Shown: positions 51,793 to 61,097 of the stretch, in pieces
How the letters are laid out: each line of letters begins with the position of its first letter
Numbering within the stretch: position 1 is the stretch's first letter
Assembly: GCF_014203895.1 (NCBI RefSeq)
Contig: NZ_JACHJY010000001.1
Coordinates: 310,001 to 374,000, forward strand
From: Streptomyces nymphaeiformis
GTDB taxonomy: Bacteria > Actinomycetota > Actinomycetes > Streptomycetales > Streptomycetaceae
Length of the DNA: 64,000 nt
Reading direction: 5' to 3'
Notes under the pieces: generated by a model
Told to the model about the DNA's origin: nothing
Seen by the model: only the letters and a program-made list of their open reading frames with translations
Databases searched by the model: none
Program-made: the position numbers and the translations under genes

Positions 51793-54683
51793 CGTGCGTC
51801 TCCTGCCCTGAGTTCCTTGATCGAGCTCCTGCGCCCCGCCCACCACGCCTGCCCGAGCGCCGCGAGCCCCGTCAGGACGACGACGGCGAGCGCGGGCAGG
51901 ACGAGCGACCAGGGGTCCGCCCGCAGCGGGGCACTGTCCAGCGGGGCGAAGCCGGGTGCCGCGGCGAGCGCGAGGCGGACCAGGTCGATGCCCGGGGCGA
52001 GCAGCGGCACCGTCGCCCAGCCGACGAGGATGCCGCCGAGCGCCGCGAGGACGGCCTGCGGCAGCGCCTCCAGGCCGAGCAGCCGCCGTGCCTGCTTGCG
52101 GGTGAGGCCCATCGTCCGCAGCCGCGCGAGGAGCGTGTTCCGCTCCGGTGCGCTCTGCAGCAGCGAGAGCAGCACGGCGACCACGGCGAAGGCGGCGCCC
52201 GCGCCGATCGCGCCCAGGTAGATCCGCTCGGCGCCGGACTGGAGCGGGGAGTCCACGTACGTGGCCCGCGCCTCGCTGCGCATCGAGACGCCGAGGGAGC
52301 CCGACTTCGCCTTGACGGCGGCGCGCAGCGCGGCCCCGTCCACCGGCCCGCTGACGAAGAGTTCGGTGTCCGCCCGGTAGGTGAGGTCGGCGCCGTTGAC
52401 GAGGAGGAAGTCGGCGTCGTCCAGGGCCGGGGTGGTGGAGCGGACGGCGACCACCTTCACCCGGAAGACGCCGGCGGCCGTGACGATCCCCATCGGTTCC
52501 TTGCCGAGCCGCTCGGCGATCGCGGGCGAGGCGATCGCGGGCAGCACCCGCTCGGTGTCCGCGGCGGCGCCCTTGCCGCCCTTGCCCGTCGTGGCGAGCA
52601 GCTCGGCGGGGAAGGGCCCGAAACCGGTCCGGTTCGCGAGCCGGGTGTACGAGGCGGGCTCGACGCCCACGATCGGCGCGCTCATCGGCGGCGCGGCGGT
52701 GCCCTGGTAGGACGGCACCTCGACCCCGTACTCGATCTGCACGGGCGTCACGTCCCGTACCCCCTTCAGACCGCGCACCGTCTCGGTGAGCCCGGCGGGC
52801 AGCGGGGTCCACTGGACCGAGCTGCCGATCCGGGCGTCCGCGCCGGTCGCCAGGAGCGCCGCCCGGTCGCGGGCGTCCGCGACGCCAGCGAGGACGGAGC
52901 CGCCGAAGGCGGCCGTGGACAGCGCGAGGACGAGGGCGAGCAGCGGGAGGGTGCCCGAGGAGGAGGCGCGTCCGGCCCTGGCCAGGGCCAGCGGTCCGAC
53001 GGCCCCGCGCAGCCGGCGGGCCGGGCGGGCCAGCCACCGCAGGGGCAGCGGGTAGATCCGTACGAGGACCATGGCGGCGATCAGGCCGACGAGCACCGGG
53101 GCGGCGCTCACCAGGTGGTCGCCGGAGTCGGCGGTGCCGCGCAGCCGCAGCGAGGCGACGGCGCCGACGGTGAGGACGAGCAGGGTGAGTTCGAGGACGG
53201 TGCGGCGCCGGGAGGGGCGGGCGGTGAGCAGGTCGTCGCGGCCGCCGTGCAGGCGCGGGCGCCGGTGCAGGACGACCGCCCGCACGGGCAGGACGAGCAT
53301 CGCGATCAGGGCGACGAGCGCGGCGCCGAGGACGGACGGGCCGAGGGGGATGTCGCCGGCCTCGGCGCCGGGCGGCCGGACGGTCAGGACCGCGAGCCCG
53401 AGGGCGAGCGCGGCGGCCGGTACGGCGACGGCCGAGGTCTCGCCGAGCAGTCGCAGGCCGATGCCGGTGAGGGAGGCGCCACGGGAGCGGAGCAGCGAGA
53501 GCTCGCTGTCGCGGCGGGCGACGAAGAGGCCGCCGGTCATGGCGAGGACGACCGCGGCGACCGTGCCGATCCCGAAGACGGCGACGGCCACGACCGGGTT
53601 GATGGCCTCGCGCATCGAGCGGTTCGCGTCGATGATCGCGTCGAGCTGGGTGGTGAGGGTGGCGTTGCCCTTGACGGCCTTGCGCATCTTGACCAGGTCG
53701 GGGCCGCCCTTCGCCGAGCCGAGCGCGGCCTGGAGCCGGTCGGTGTCCCGGCCGGTGAGGTGCCCGGTCTTCGGCATGTACCGGAAGAAGACCTCCACGT
53801 CGTTCGTCGCGGAGAGCGCGGCGGGCGCGGAGGCGGGGGAGAGGAGCAGCGCCCCCTGCCAGTAGTACTTCAGCTCCCTGCCGACGATCGCGGCGAGCGC
53901 CGGGGTGCGCAGCAGCGGCTCGACCGACCAGTACGGGGACCGGGGTGCGCGGGGCTCGACGATCCCGGTGATCGTCACGGCGACGTCCTCCGGGCCGAGC
54001 CTGCTCGGCACGTGCACGACGGAGCCGGGCTTCAGGTGCAGGGACTCGGCGGTCTTCACGGTGACGACGGCCTCGGGGGCGTCGGCGGTGCCCGCGGCCA
54101 GGCGGCCCTTCCGCAGCGTCGCGTGATCGGTGAGACCGGACGGGGCGGAGAGCACGAGCTTGGGGGGAAGCCCGTCGGGCTTCGGCAGCCATGGGTCGAC
54201 GCCCGTGACCCGCTCGACCGTGCGGACGCCGTGGACGGTCTGCTCCGGGTCGGTGAGGATCGGCGCCGGGAACAGGTCCCGCACCTCGTCGCTCTCTCCC
54301 CGGAGGAGGTCGGGGGCGAGACCGGCGTCGCCGCCCACGGGGACCGGGGAGGTCAGTTCGAGGACGGAGGTACGGGGAGTGGCGGTCTCCATGGCGTGCC
54401 GGAGCCCCTCCGTCTCGTACCGGTCGACGGCGCGCGGCAGCGCGGCCGCGAGGTACGCGGTGACCAGGACGAGCAGGGCGAGGGCGGCGGCGGCCCAGGG
54501 CGCGGTCCGCAGCCGGGTCCGCACCCAGGGCGCCACCGCGCGGGCGGGCTTGTCGGACCGGGACCGGGGCATGTCGGGGGCCTTCCTGCGTACGGCGGGC
54601 ACGTCGGAGCTGTTGTCGGGGGCCCGGCCCGTGCCGGGCATGTCGGCGCGGTCGCCGTCCCCTCCCGGGGCCGTGGGCGCCAT
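51789..54683 (-). CDS. FtsX-like ABC transporter permease
   Basis: 964-residue membrane protein. The N-terminal cytoplasmic Arg/Pro-rich part (about 45 residues) is followed by TM1 (WAAAALALLVLVTAYLAAAL), a large extracytoplasmic domain, a central TM group (VAVAVFGIGTVAAVVLAMTGGLFVARRDSELSLLRSRGAS, the FtsX motif), a second periplasmic-type domain and three C-terminal TM segments with RLRTMGLTRKQARRLLGLEALPQAVLAALGG. It is coupled on both sides: its ATG shares a base with the upstream permease stop (TGATG) and its stop overlaps the ATPase ATG. Forms a MacB-like exporter or signalling complex. Confidence 0.9.
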   Translation of the reverse strand: MAPTAPGGDGDRADMPGTGRAPDNSSDVPAVRRKAPDMPRSRSDKPARAVAPWVRTRLRTAPWAAAALALLVLVTAYLAAALPRAVDRYETEGLRHAMETATPRTSVLELTSPVPVGGDAGLAPDLLRGESDEVRDLFPAPILTDPEQTVHGVRTVERVTGVDPWLPKPDGLPPKLVLSAPSGLTDHATLRKGRLAAGTADAPEAVVTVKTAESLHLKPGSVVHVPSRLGPEDVAVTITGIVEPRAPRSPYWSVEPLLRTPALAAIVGRELKYYWQGALLLSPASAPAALSATNDVEVFFRYMPKTGHLTGRDTDRLQAALGSAKGGPDLVKMRKAVKGNATLTTQLDAIIDANRSMREAINPVVAVAVFGIGTVAAVVLAMTGGLFVARRDSELSLLRSRGASLTGIGLRLLGETSAVAVPAAALALGLAVLTVRPPGAEAGDIPLGPSVLGAALVALIAMLVLPVRAVVLHRRPRLHGGRDDLLTARPSRRRTVLELTLLVLTVGAVASLRLRGTADSGDHLVSAAPVLVGLIAAMVLVRIYPLPLRWLARPARRLRGAVGPLALARAGRASSSGTLPLLALVLALSTAAFGGSVLAGVADARDRAALLATGADARIGSSVQWTPLPAGLTETVRGLKGVRDVTPVQIEYGVEVPSYQGTAAPPMSAPIVGVEPASYTRLANRTGFGPFPAELLATTGKGGKGAAADTERVLPAIASPAIAERLGKEPMGIVTAAGVFRVKVVAVRSTTPALDDADFLLVNGADLTYRADTELFVSGPVDGAALRAAVKAKSGSLGVSMRSEARATYVDSPLQSGAERIYLGAIGAGAAFAVVAVLLSLLQSAPERNTLLARLRTMGLTRKQARRLLGLEALPQAVLAALGGILVGWATVPLLAPGIDLVRLALAAAPGFAPLDSAPLRADPWSLVLPALAVVVLTGLAALGQAWWAGRRSSIKELRAGDAR

Positions 54684-57600
54684 CAGTTCTCCCCCTGGTG
54701 GCGCAGGGTCACGACCGGGTCCGTGCGGCGCAGGGCGATCGCGGCGACGATGGCCAGCGGCAGCGCGGCGACGCCGGCGAGCAGCAGCGCCACCTGGCCG
54801 AGGGGCAGTTCGACGAGGACCGGGGGGACGGGCCGGGCCGCCTGGCCGGTGAGGACGACGAGCGGGACGACGGCCCGGGCCAGGACGGTGCCTAGCCCGA
54901 TGCCGACGAGCAGGCCGATGCCGATGAGCAGCCCCTGTTCGGCGGCGATCAGCCGGGCCAGCTTGCGCTGCGGCGCGCCGAGCGCCCGCAGCACGCCGAA
55001 CTCGGCGGACCGTTCCCGCATCGCGCCGGCCGAGCCGACGCCGAAGCCGACGGCGGCGAGCGCGGCGGCCGCCGCCGCGACCGCCATCAGGGCGGCGTTG
55101 GGGCCCGCGCCGAGCGGGTCGCCGAGGAGTTCGGCGGCGACCTCGTCCCGTACGAGGACCTGGCCGGGGTCCGCCTCGGAGCGGGCGCGCAGGGCCTTCG
55201 CGACCTCGTCCATGTGGCCGGGGGCGACGGTCAGCCACCACTCGCCGGGCGGCAGGGTCGAGAGTCCGTCGGAGACGGACGCGAGGTACTGGTTGACCGC
55301 GGCCAGGTCGAGGAGGATCGCGCCGCCGTCCTCGGGGGTGGTGACGGCACCGGCGGCGGAGGCGGTGCGGGCGCCGGGTCCGGTGGTCGGCAGCTCCTCG
55401 ACCACCCGGTCGACGGTGACGTCGATCTGCTCGCCGCCGAGGTCGACCTCGATCAGGTCGCCGGGCTTGGCTCCGGCCGCCGCCATGAAGGTCTCGGTGG
55501 CCACGGCCGAGAGCCGCTTCGGGGCCTTCGGGGCGGGGGCGTTCATCTGCAGGGTGAAGTCCGAGGGCCCGATGTAGGGCTTGTCGGTGGGCGTGCCCGT
55601 GACGGAGAACGAGACGGAGTACGGGGCCGGACGGCCGCCGGGTCCCGCGGCGCCGGCGCGTCCGATCGCGGTGCCGCCGGTCTTCCCCTCGTTGCCGCTG
55701 GCCAGTTCGAAGGCGGAGGCCCAGGGGGTGAGGACCCGCGCGGGGTCGTGCGTCTTCGTGGCGCCGTCGGCCCCGATCGTGGTGAAGCGCTCGATGCGGA
55801 GGGTCTGGGTGTGGTTCGCGTCGTCGGCGACCGCGCCGGTGAACTCCAGACCGACGAGGGTGAGGAGGCCGCCGGAGCCCCGGCTGCCGTCGGAGCCGGG
55901 CACGGCTGTCATGGCGCCGAGGTCGAGGCTCAGCCGGTGCGTGCGGTTGTCCGAGGGCAGCGTTCCCACGTTGTGCCGGTACGGGATGCCGGTCGGGTCC
56001 TGGAGGACGGCCCCGACCTGCGTCTCGGGCGTGCCGGCGGGTGCGCCGGTCCGCAGGTCGACGGTGAGGGTGCGGGTCCCGGCGGGCAGCGGGAGTCCGA
56101 TCCCGGTGCCGGACTCGGGGGTGAGCGGGGCGAGCAGCGAGGGGGCGGGGACGCCCGAGAGGTCGGGGCGCAGCAGCAGTCCGCCGGCGTTGCGGGTGTC
56201 GACGGCGAGGACGGCGGCGTTCTTCCCGGACACGTCCATGGAGGCCCGGTGCACCGGCGCCACGGCCCGGACGCCCGGGATGGCGGCGAGCCGTTCGGTC
56301 TGCGTCGGCTCGCCGGGCCCGGCGCTCAGCACCCGGATGTCCGTACCGACGCGGAAGTCGGCCTGGTCGCGCTGCGAGCGCTCCCAGGAGCCGCTCTGCC
56401 CGATGGCCAGCATGCCCATCGCCACGGCGAGGACGAGGAGGAGGACGGGGCCCGCGCCGCGCAGCGGCCGGCGGCTGAACTGCCAGCCCGCGAGGGCGGC
56501 GGAGAGTCCGCGCCCGCCGGCCGCGCGCCGCTCGGCCAGCTTGGCGGCGGGCGGCAGCAGACGCAGCGTCAGGACGGTGCCGGCGAGCAGCGCGAGGGCG
56601 GGCGCGGCGACGAGCACCGGGTCGACGGAGCCGCCGCCGGCCTCGTCGGCGCCGAGGGTGCCGCCCGCGGAGGAGGGGCGCTGGAGCTGCCAGTACGCGA
56701 CGGCGGCGATGGCCAGGAGACCGAGGTCGGCGCCGGCGCGCACCGGGCCGGGCAGCGATGCCGAGCGGCCCTTGCGCAGCGAGACGACGGAGCCGTCCCC
56801 GGCGGCGAGCGCGGGGGCGACGACGGCCGCCGCGCAGCACAGGGCGACCACGGCGGCGACCAGCCACACCGTGAGCGAGGGCGAGGTGTCGAGGTGCACG
56901 CCGAGCGAGGAGAGCGCGGACCGGTCGGCGAAGAGCCGGGTCAGCGGGCCGGAGAGGAGCGGGGCGACGACCGCGGCGGGCAGCGCGAGCAGCAGCGCCT
57001 CGGCGGCGGCGAGTCCGGCGATCCGGCGCCGCGAACCGCCGCGGGCCCGCAGCAGGGCCGTCTCGCCGGAGCGCTCGGTGCTGAGCAGCCGGGCGACGAG
57101 CAGCAGCGCGTACGCGGCGAGCAGCACCAGCTGCACGGCGACGATCAGGAGGGTGGAGCGGGAGACGAGCAGCGCCCGCCGGGTCTGGTCCAGGACGGTC
57201 GGCAGCGCGGTCGACACGGAGATCGTCGTCCCGAACGCGTCGGTCGCGCCGGCCAGCGCCTTCGGGGCCTCGGTCGCCGCGGTCCGCAGGGCGTCCATCC
57301 GGTCCGTGGTGAGGCCGGTGAAGTCGGCGGAGCCGAGCCAGTTGGTGTCGCCGCGGCTCAGCGCCCCGGAGCCGAGGACGGCCGGGTCGACGAACAGCGG
57401 CCCGTACGTCGTGAACGCGACGGTCCGCACGCCCCGGCCGCCCGCCGGGTCCATCTGCCAGTACAGGTCGGCGGTGTCGACGGGCCGGTAGACGCCGGTG
57501 ATCCGGGCCTTCACCTTCCGGTCGGTGAGCCGGTCGGTGAGGTCGAGCACGGTGCCGGGGGAGACCTTGAGGCGCCGGGCGGCCTCCTCGGGCAGCGCCG

Positions 57601-58045
57601 TCTCGACCACGCCCCCGGCCCGGGCGGGTGAGGGCCAGGCGCCTTTGACGAGCGAGAGCCGCGAGCGGTCGAGGGCGGCGAAGTGCGTCAGGTCGGGGTC
57701 GCCCTTGCGGGCGGCGGCCGGCTGGAGCGAGCGGGGCAGCGCGTACGGCCCGGAGCGTTCGAGCCGGCTGACGGTCACCGGAAGCCCGGCGAAGGTCTTC
57801 CGCGCCCCTTCCTGGACGGCGGCCTCGGCGCTGTCCCGCTTCGGGGCCGGCACCTGCCCGGTGACGCGCAGCGAGGCGGCGGCCGCGGACCGGCCGCGCA
57901 GTCCGGCCTGGAGCGCGGCGTCCCCGATCGCGCCGGAGAAGGCGGCGAGGGTGGCGAGCACCGAGGTCGTCAGGAGCACGGCGAGCAGTGCCGCCGCGAG
58001 CAGCAGCCGGTGTGCCCTGACGCGCAGAAATACGAACCCCGTCAC
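54683..58045 (-). CDS. Large FtsX-like ABC transporter permease
   Basis: 1120 residues, GTG start with AGGGGGA upstream. TM1 at residues about 12-38 (LLLAAALLAVLLTTSVLATLAAFSGA), extracytoplasmic domain, TM cluster with SRSTLLIVAVQLVLLAAYALLLVARLLSTERSGETALLRARGGSRRRIAGL (FtsX core), further TM segments, a second large external domain with a beta-rich region (VGLEFTGAVADDANHTQTLRIERF), and a C-terminal FtsX core MRERSAEFGVLRALGAPQRKLARLIAAEQGLLIGIGLLVGIGLGTVLA. First gene of the three-gene leftward operon; promoter within 58046-58140. Confidence 0.9.
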   Translation of the reverse strand: MTGFVFLRVRAHRLLLAAALLAVLLTTSVLATLAAFSGAIGDAALQAGLRGRSAAAASLRVTGQVPAPKRDSAEAAVQEGARKTFAGLPVTVSRLERSGPYALPRSLQPAAARKGDPDLTHFAALDRSRLSLVKGAWPSPARAGGVVETALPEEAARRLKVSPGTVLDLTDRLTDRKVKARITGVYRPVDTADLYWQMDPAGGRGVRTVAFTTYGPLFVDPAVLGSGALSRGDTNWLGSADFTGLTTDRMDALRTAATEAPKALAGATDAFGTTISVSTALPTVLDQTRRALLVSRSTLLIVAVQLVLLAAYALLLVARLLSTERSGETALLRARGGSRRRIAGLAAAEALLLALPAAVVAPLLSGPLTRLFADRSALSSLGVHLDTSPSLTVWLVAAVVALCCAAAVVAPALAAGDGSVVSLRKGRSASLPGPVRAGADLGLLAIAAVAYWQLQRPSSAGGTLGADEAGGGSVDPVLVAAPALALLAGTVLTLRLLPPAAKLAERRAAGGRGLSAALAGWQFSRRPLRGAGPVLLLVLAVAMGMLAIGQSGSWERSQRDQADFRVGTDIRVLSAGPGEPTQTERLAAIPGVRAVAPVHRASMDVSGKNAAVLAVDTRNAGGLLLRPDLSGVPAPSLLAPLTPESGTGIGLPLPAGTRTLTVDLRTGAPAGTPETQVGAVLQDPTGIPYRHNVGTLPSDNRTHRLSLDLGAMTAVPGSDGSRGSGGLLTLVGLEFTGAVADDANHTQTLRIERFTTIGADGATKTHDPARVLTPWASAFELASGNEGKTGGTAIGRAGAAGPGGRPAPYSVSFSVTGTPTDKPYIGPSDFTLQMNAPAPKAPKRLSAVATETFMAAAGAKPGDLIEVDLGGEQIDVTVDRVVEELPTTGPGARTASAAGAVTTPEDGGAILLDLAAVNQYLASVSDGLSTLPPGEWWLTVAPGHMDEVAKALRARSEADPGQVLVRDEVAAELLGDPLGAGPNAALMAVAAAAAALAAVGFGVGSAGAMRERSAEFGVLRALGAPQRKLARLIAAEQGLLIGIGLLVGIGLGTVLARAVVPLVVLTGQAARPVPPVLVELPLGQVALLLAGVAALPLAIVAAIALRRTDPVVTLRHQGEN

Positions 58046-58150
58046 CCGTCCCCCTGGACCCGCTGAAGTTTCCTCGGATGCTTTCAGAGGGCACGCGTCG
58101 CTGGTAACCGCTTACACGCGGACCTTGATGGGATCGTGACCGTTAATCGG

Positions 58151-58168
58151 CGTTCCGTGTCCGGAACG
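58151..58168 (-). terminator. Small hairpin downstream of the globin gene
   Basis: CGTTCCG (58151-58157) TGTC CGGAACG (58162-58168), 7-bp stem and 4-nt loop, 46 nt past the globin stop and without a T-run. Probably a weak terminator or RNA-stabilising hairpin. Confidence 0.45.
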
Positions 58169-58213
58169 TTTCAGTCCGTGCAACCGGGCCGTGGCCTGCC
58201 GGTTCGCGCCGTT

Positions 58214-58618
58214 CTACTGCGCGGTGTTCACCATCGAGGCCGCCGCGTACGTCAGGTACCGCCACAGCTCGCTCTCGTGCTCCGGCGCGAGGCCGAGGGA
58301 GTCGAGGGCGTCGCGCATGTGGCGCAGCCAGGCGTCGTGCGCGGCCTGGTCCACGGTGAACGGCGCGTGGCGCATGCGGAGGCGGGGGTGGCCCCGGTGG
58401 TCGCTGTAGGTGCGGGGACCGCCCCAGTACTGCATCAGGAAGAGGGCGAGGCGCTCCTCGGCCGGGCCGAGGTCCTCCTCGGGGTACATCGGGCGCAGCA
58501 GCGGGTCGGCCGCGACGCCCTCGTAGAAGCGGTGGACCAGGCGGCGGAACGTCTCCTCGCCGCCGACCTGCTCGTAGAAGGTCTGCTCCTGCACTGTTTC
58601 CCCGGGAATCTCGTTCAC
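58214..58618 (-). CDS. glbO: Group II truncated haemoglobin
   Basis: 134 residues. TFYEQVGGEETFRRLVHRFYEGVAADPLLRPMYPEEDLGPAEERLALFLMQYWGGPRTYSDHRGHPRLRMRHAPFTV is the 2-on-2 globin core. It has the CD1 Tyr region, the distal W-G-G-P, and the proximal His in RLRMRHAPF, as in GlbO-type proteins that bind oxygen or nitric oxide and protect respiration. Divergent from the methyltransferase across 98 bp. Confidence 0.93.
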   Translation of the reverse strand: MNEIPGETVQEQTFYEQVGGEETFRRLVHRFYEGVAADPLLRPMYPEEDLGPAEERLALFLMQYWGGPRTYSDHRGHPRLRMRHAPFTVDQAAHDAWLRHMRDALDSLGLAPEHESELWRYLTYAAASMVNTAQ

Positions 58619-58716
58619 CGTTCCATCGTCTCAGATGCCCCGGCCGAGGACCGGAGGCTTAGGACCGCCCGTACGGCCGCTCGCCCGGGGACCCCGGAGG
58701 GCGGGAGAGTGGAGGC

Positions 58717-59676
58717 ATGGACGAGTTCGCCGAGGCCGCCGCGCGGGAGCGGCGCGCGCTCGTGCGGGAGATCGAGGCGGACGGCCTGCTCGCCGACCCC
58801 GCCTGGCGGGCGGCCTTCGCCGAGGTGCCGCGCCACCTCTTCGTCCCGTACTACTACGTCTCCGCGGCCGGCGGCTACGAGCGGCTCTGGTCCGGCGCCC
58901 CCGAGCCGGAGCGGCGGGACCGCTGGCTGCGCGGGGCGTACGCGGACACGGCGATCGCCACCCGGATACGGGACGGGGAACTGGTCTCCTCCGCCAGCCA
59001 GCCCTCCCTGATGGCCCTGATGCTCGACGCCCTGGACGTACGCGACGGGCACGACGTCCTGGAGATCGGCGCGGGCAGCGGCTACCACGCGGCCCTGCTC
59101 TGCCACCGCCTCGGCGAGGAGCACGTCACCACCGTCGACCTGGACGAGGAGATCGCCGAGTCCGCCCGGACCCATCTCGCCGCCGCCGGGTACCGGCCCG
59201 CGGTGCTCGCCGCCGACGGCGCCCGCGGCTGCCCCGAGCGCGCCCCGTACGACCGGATCGTCGCGACCTGCGCGGTGCCCTCCGTGCCGTACCCCTGGCT
59301 CGCCCAGTGCCGGCCCGGCGCGCTCGTGCTCGCCCCGCTCTCCACCGGGCTGATCCTGCTGCGGGTGCGCGACGCCGAGCACGCGGAGGGACGGTTCCTC
59401 GCGACCTCCGCGTACTTCGTGGCGCTCCGGGGCGTCGCCGCCCAGACCCCGGAGCGGGACAACCCGTACCCGGGTCCTTCCGGGCACGAGCGCTTCCTCT
59501 TCCTGTGGGGCCTGGTCGGCGGGACCCTCGACCGGCGCGAAGCGCTCTCGCTCTGGCTGCGCGAGCGGCGGCCGGGGCGGGAGCGCTTCGGGGTGACGGT
59601 CAGCGGCGGGCGGCAGTGGGCCTGGCTGGACGACCCCGGAGGGCCGTACGCCTGGCCCCTGCCGGGGACCGCCTGA
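58717..59676 (+). CDS. PCMT-like methyltransferase
   Basis: 319 residues. The N-terminal LLADPAWRAAFAEVPRHLFVPYYYV and the SSASQPSLMALMLDALDVRDGHDVLEIGAGSGYHAALL segment match protein-L-isoaspartate O-methyltransferase relatives (S-Q-P-S in place of ISQP, motif I EIGAGSGY). TVDLDEEIAESARTHL and YDRIVATCAV follow. The C-terminal extension of about 120 residues is typical of the actinobacterial methyltransferases of this group, which may act in peptide or protein modification. ATG at 58717; convergent with the FHA gene, 3-nt gap. Confidence 0.82.
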   Translation: MDEFAEAAARERRALVREIEADGLLADPAWRAAFAEVPRHLFVPYYYVSAAGGYERLWSGAPEPERRDRWLRGAYADTAIATRIRDGELVSSASQPSLMALMLDALDVRDGHDVLEIGAGSGYHAALLCHRLGEEHVTTVDLDEEIAESARTHLAAAGYRPAVLAADGARGCPERAPYDRIVATCAVPSVPYPWLAQCRPGALVLAPLSTGLILLRVRDAEHAEGRFLATSAYFVALRGVAAQTPERDNPYPGPSGHERFLFLWGLVGGTLDRREALSLWLRERRPGRERFGVTVSGGRQWAWLDDPGGPYAWPLPGTA

Positions 59677-59679
59677 CGG

Positions 59680-61056
59680 TCAGGAGAGCCGGATCGTGAT
59701 CGTGGTCCAGGCGCCGACGTGCACACGGTCGCCGTCCTGGAGCTGGATCGGGACGTAGGGCTGGATCGGCTCCTCGCCGCCGTTGACCGTGGTGCCGTTG
59801 GTGGAGTTCTGGTCCACCACCGCCCACGAGCCGTCCGGCTGCTGCACGAGCACGGCGTGCTGGTGCGAGACGCCCGGGTCCTCCGGCGGCACCGACAGGT
59901 CGATGTCGGGGGACTCGCCGGTGGAGTGCCGGCGGCGCCCGATGGAGACCTGGTTGCCCTGGAGGGGCACGTGCTTGTCCGGCGAGTACGCGGGCAGGTT
60001 CAGGCCCGTCGCCTCCGGGCCGCTGCGCTGCATCATCGCCATGAAGTACTCACGGTCGGGACCGATGACCGCGGTCCAGGCCAGCGGCTGCTGCGGCCTC
60101 GGCGGCTGGAACTGCTGAGGAGGCTGCTGCCCCTGGTGCGGCGGAGGCCCCTGGTGCGGCGGAGGCTGCGGGGGCTGGTGCTGCTGCGGAGGCGGCGGCG
60201 GTGCCTGGTGCGGCGGGGGCCCCTGGTGCGGCGGTGCCTGCGGTGCCTGGTGCTGCTGCGGCGGGGCGGGCGGCGCCTGGGGCGGCTGGTGCTGCGACGG
60301 CGGCGACAGGACCCAGTCGTCGTCCGCGCGCGGCTGCGGCGGCGCGGGGGCCTGGGCCGGGGCCTGGACGTACGCGGGCGGGGCCGGCGGCTGCTGCTGC
60401 GCCGGGCGCTGCGGCGGGGCCTGGTGGTGCGTGGGCTCGGCGCCCAGCGGCTCGGCCGGCCGGTTCACCTGCGAGGGCCGCGAGCCCTGGTAGCCGAACG
60501 GGTCCGGCTGCTGCGGGGGCTGCTGCTGCGGCGGCCCGGGCGGCGGGGACTGGAAGCCCGGCGGCAGGTTCAGGCCGGGCGGCGGCCCGGGCTGCGGCGG
60601 CGGGGGGTTGTGCGGGGCGTTGTGCGGGGCCAGCGGCGTGTACGAGGTGGCCGTGTTCGTGAGGAAGTTCCAGCGGCACTCCTCGCAGAACGGCGCCATG
60701 GGCTCGCGCGGCGTACGGCACTGCGGGCACAGCTCCGCCTGGGCGGTGGCGTTCGGGTCGCCACCGGGGCCGAAACCACCGGGGGCGGCAGGGGCGCCGG
60801 GAGCACCCGGGCCTCCGGGGCCTCCAGGCCCTCCGGGACCGAAGCCGCCCGGAGCACCCGGCGGCGGGCCCATGGGAGGCCGGCCCGGACCGGGCTGGCC
60901 GGGGCCCGAGGGGCCCGGGTATCCGTACGCGGGGGGCGGCGGCGGGGGAGGCGGCGGTACGGCACCCGTCGGCGCACCCGCCCCGGCCATGCGATGGCCG
61001 CAGACCTCGCACCAGTCGTCGGAGACCGACTGGTGTCCGTTCGGGCAGGTCGGCAT
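59680..61056 (-). CDS. Zinc-ribbon, Pro/Gln-rich protein with C-terminal FHA domain
   Basis: 458 residues. The N-terminal zinc ribbon is MPTCPNGHQSVSDDWCEVCGHRM. A Gly/Pro stretch and a second CxxC pair (LCPQCRTPREPMAPFCEECRWNF) follow, then about 200 residues of Pro/Gln/His low-complexity linker. The C-terminal FHA domain has QVSIGRRRHSTGESPDIDLSVPPEDPGVSHQHAVLVQQPDGSWAVVDQNSTNGTTVNG, with the phosphothreonine-binding GRR, SxxH and NGT motifs. It probably scaffolds phosphorylated partners of the kinase/phosphatase pair encoded beside it. ATG at 61056. Confidence 0.92.
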   Translation of the reverse strand: MPTCPNGHQSVSDDWCEVCGHRMAGAGAPTGAVPPPPPPPPPAYGYPGPSGPGQPGPGRPPMGPPPGAPGGFGPGGPGGPGGPGAPGAPAAPGGFGPGGDPNATAQAELCPQCRTPREPMAPFCEECRWNFLTNTATSYTPLAPHNAPHNPPPPQPGPPPGLNLPPGFQSPPPGPPQQQPPQQPDPFGYQGSRPSQVNRPAEPLGAEPTHHQAPPQRPAQQQPPAPPAYVQAPAQAPAPPQPRADDDWVLSPPSQHQPPQAPPAPPQQHQAPQAPPHQGPPPHQAPPPPPQQHQPPQPPPHQGPPPHQGQQPPQQFQPPRPQQPLAWTAVIGPDREYFMAMMQRSGPEATGLNLPAYSPDKHVPLQGNQVSIGRRRHSTGESPDIDLSVPPEDPGVSHQHAVLVQQPDGSWAVVDQNSTNGTTVNGGEEPIQPYVPIQLQDGDRVHVGAWTTITIRLS

Positions 61057-61097
61057 GTCGGTGCTTCCCCCTCTCGTCGTCCGGCCCGGTGGCCGGG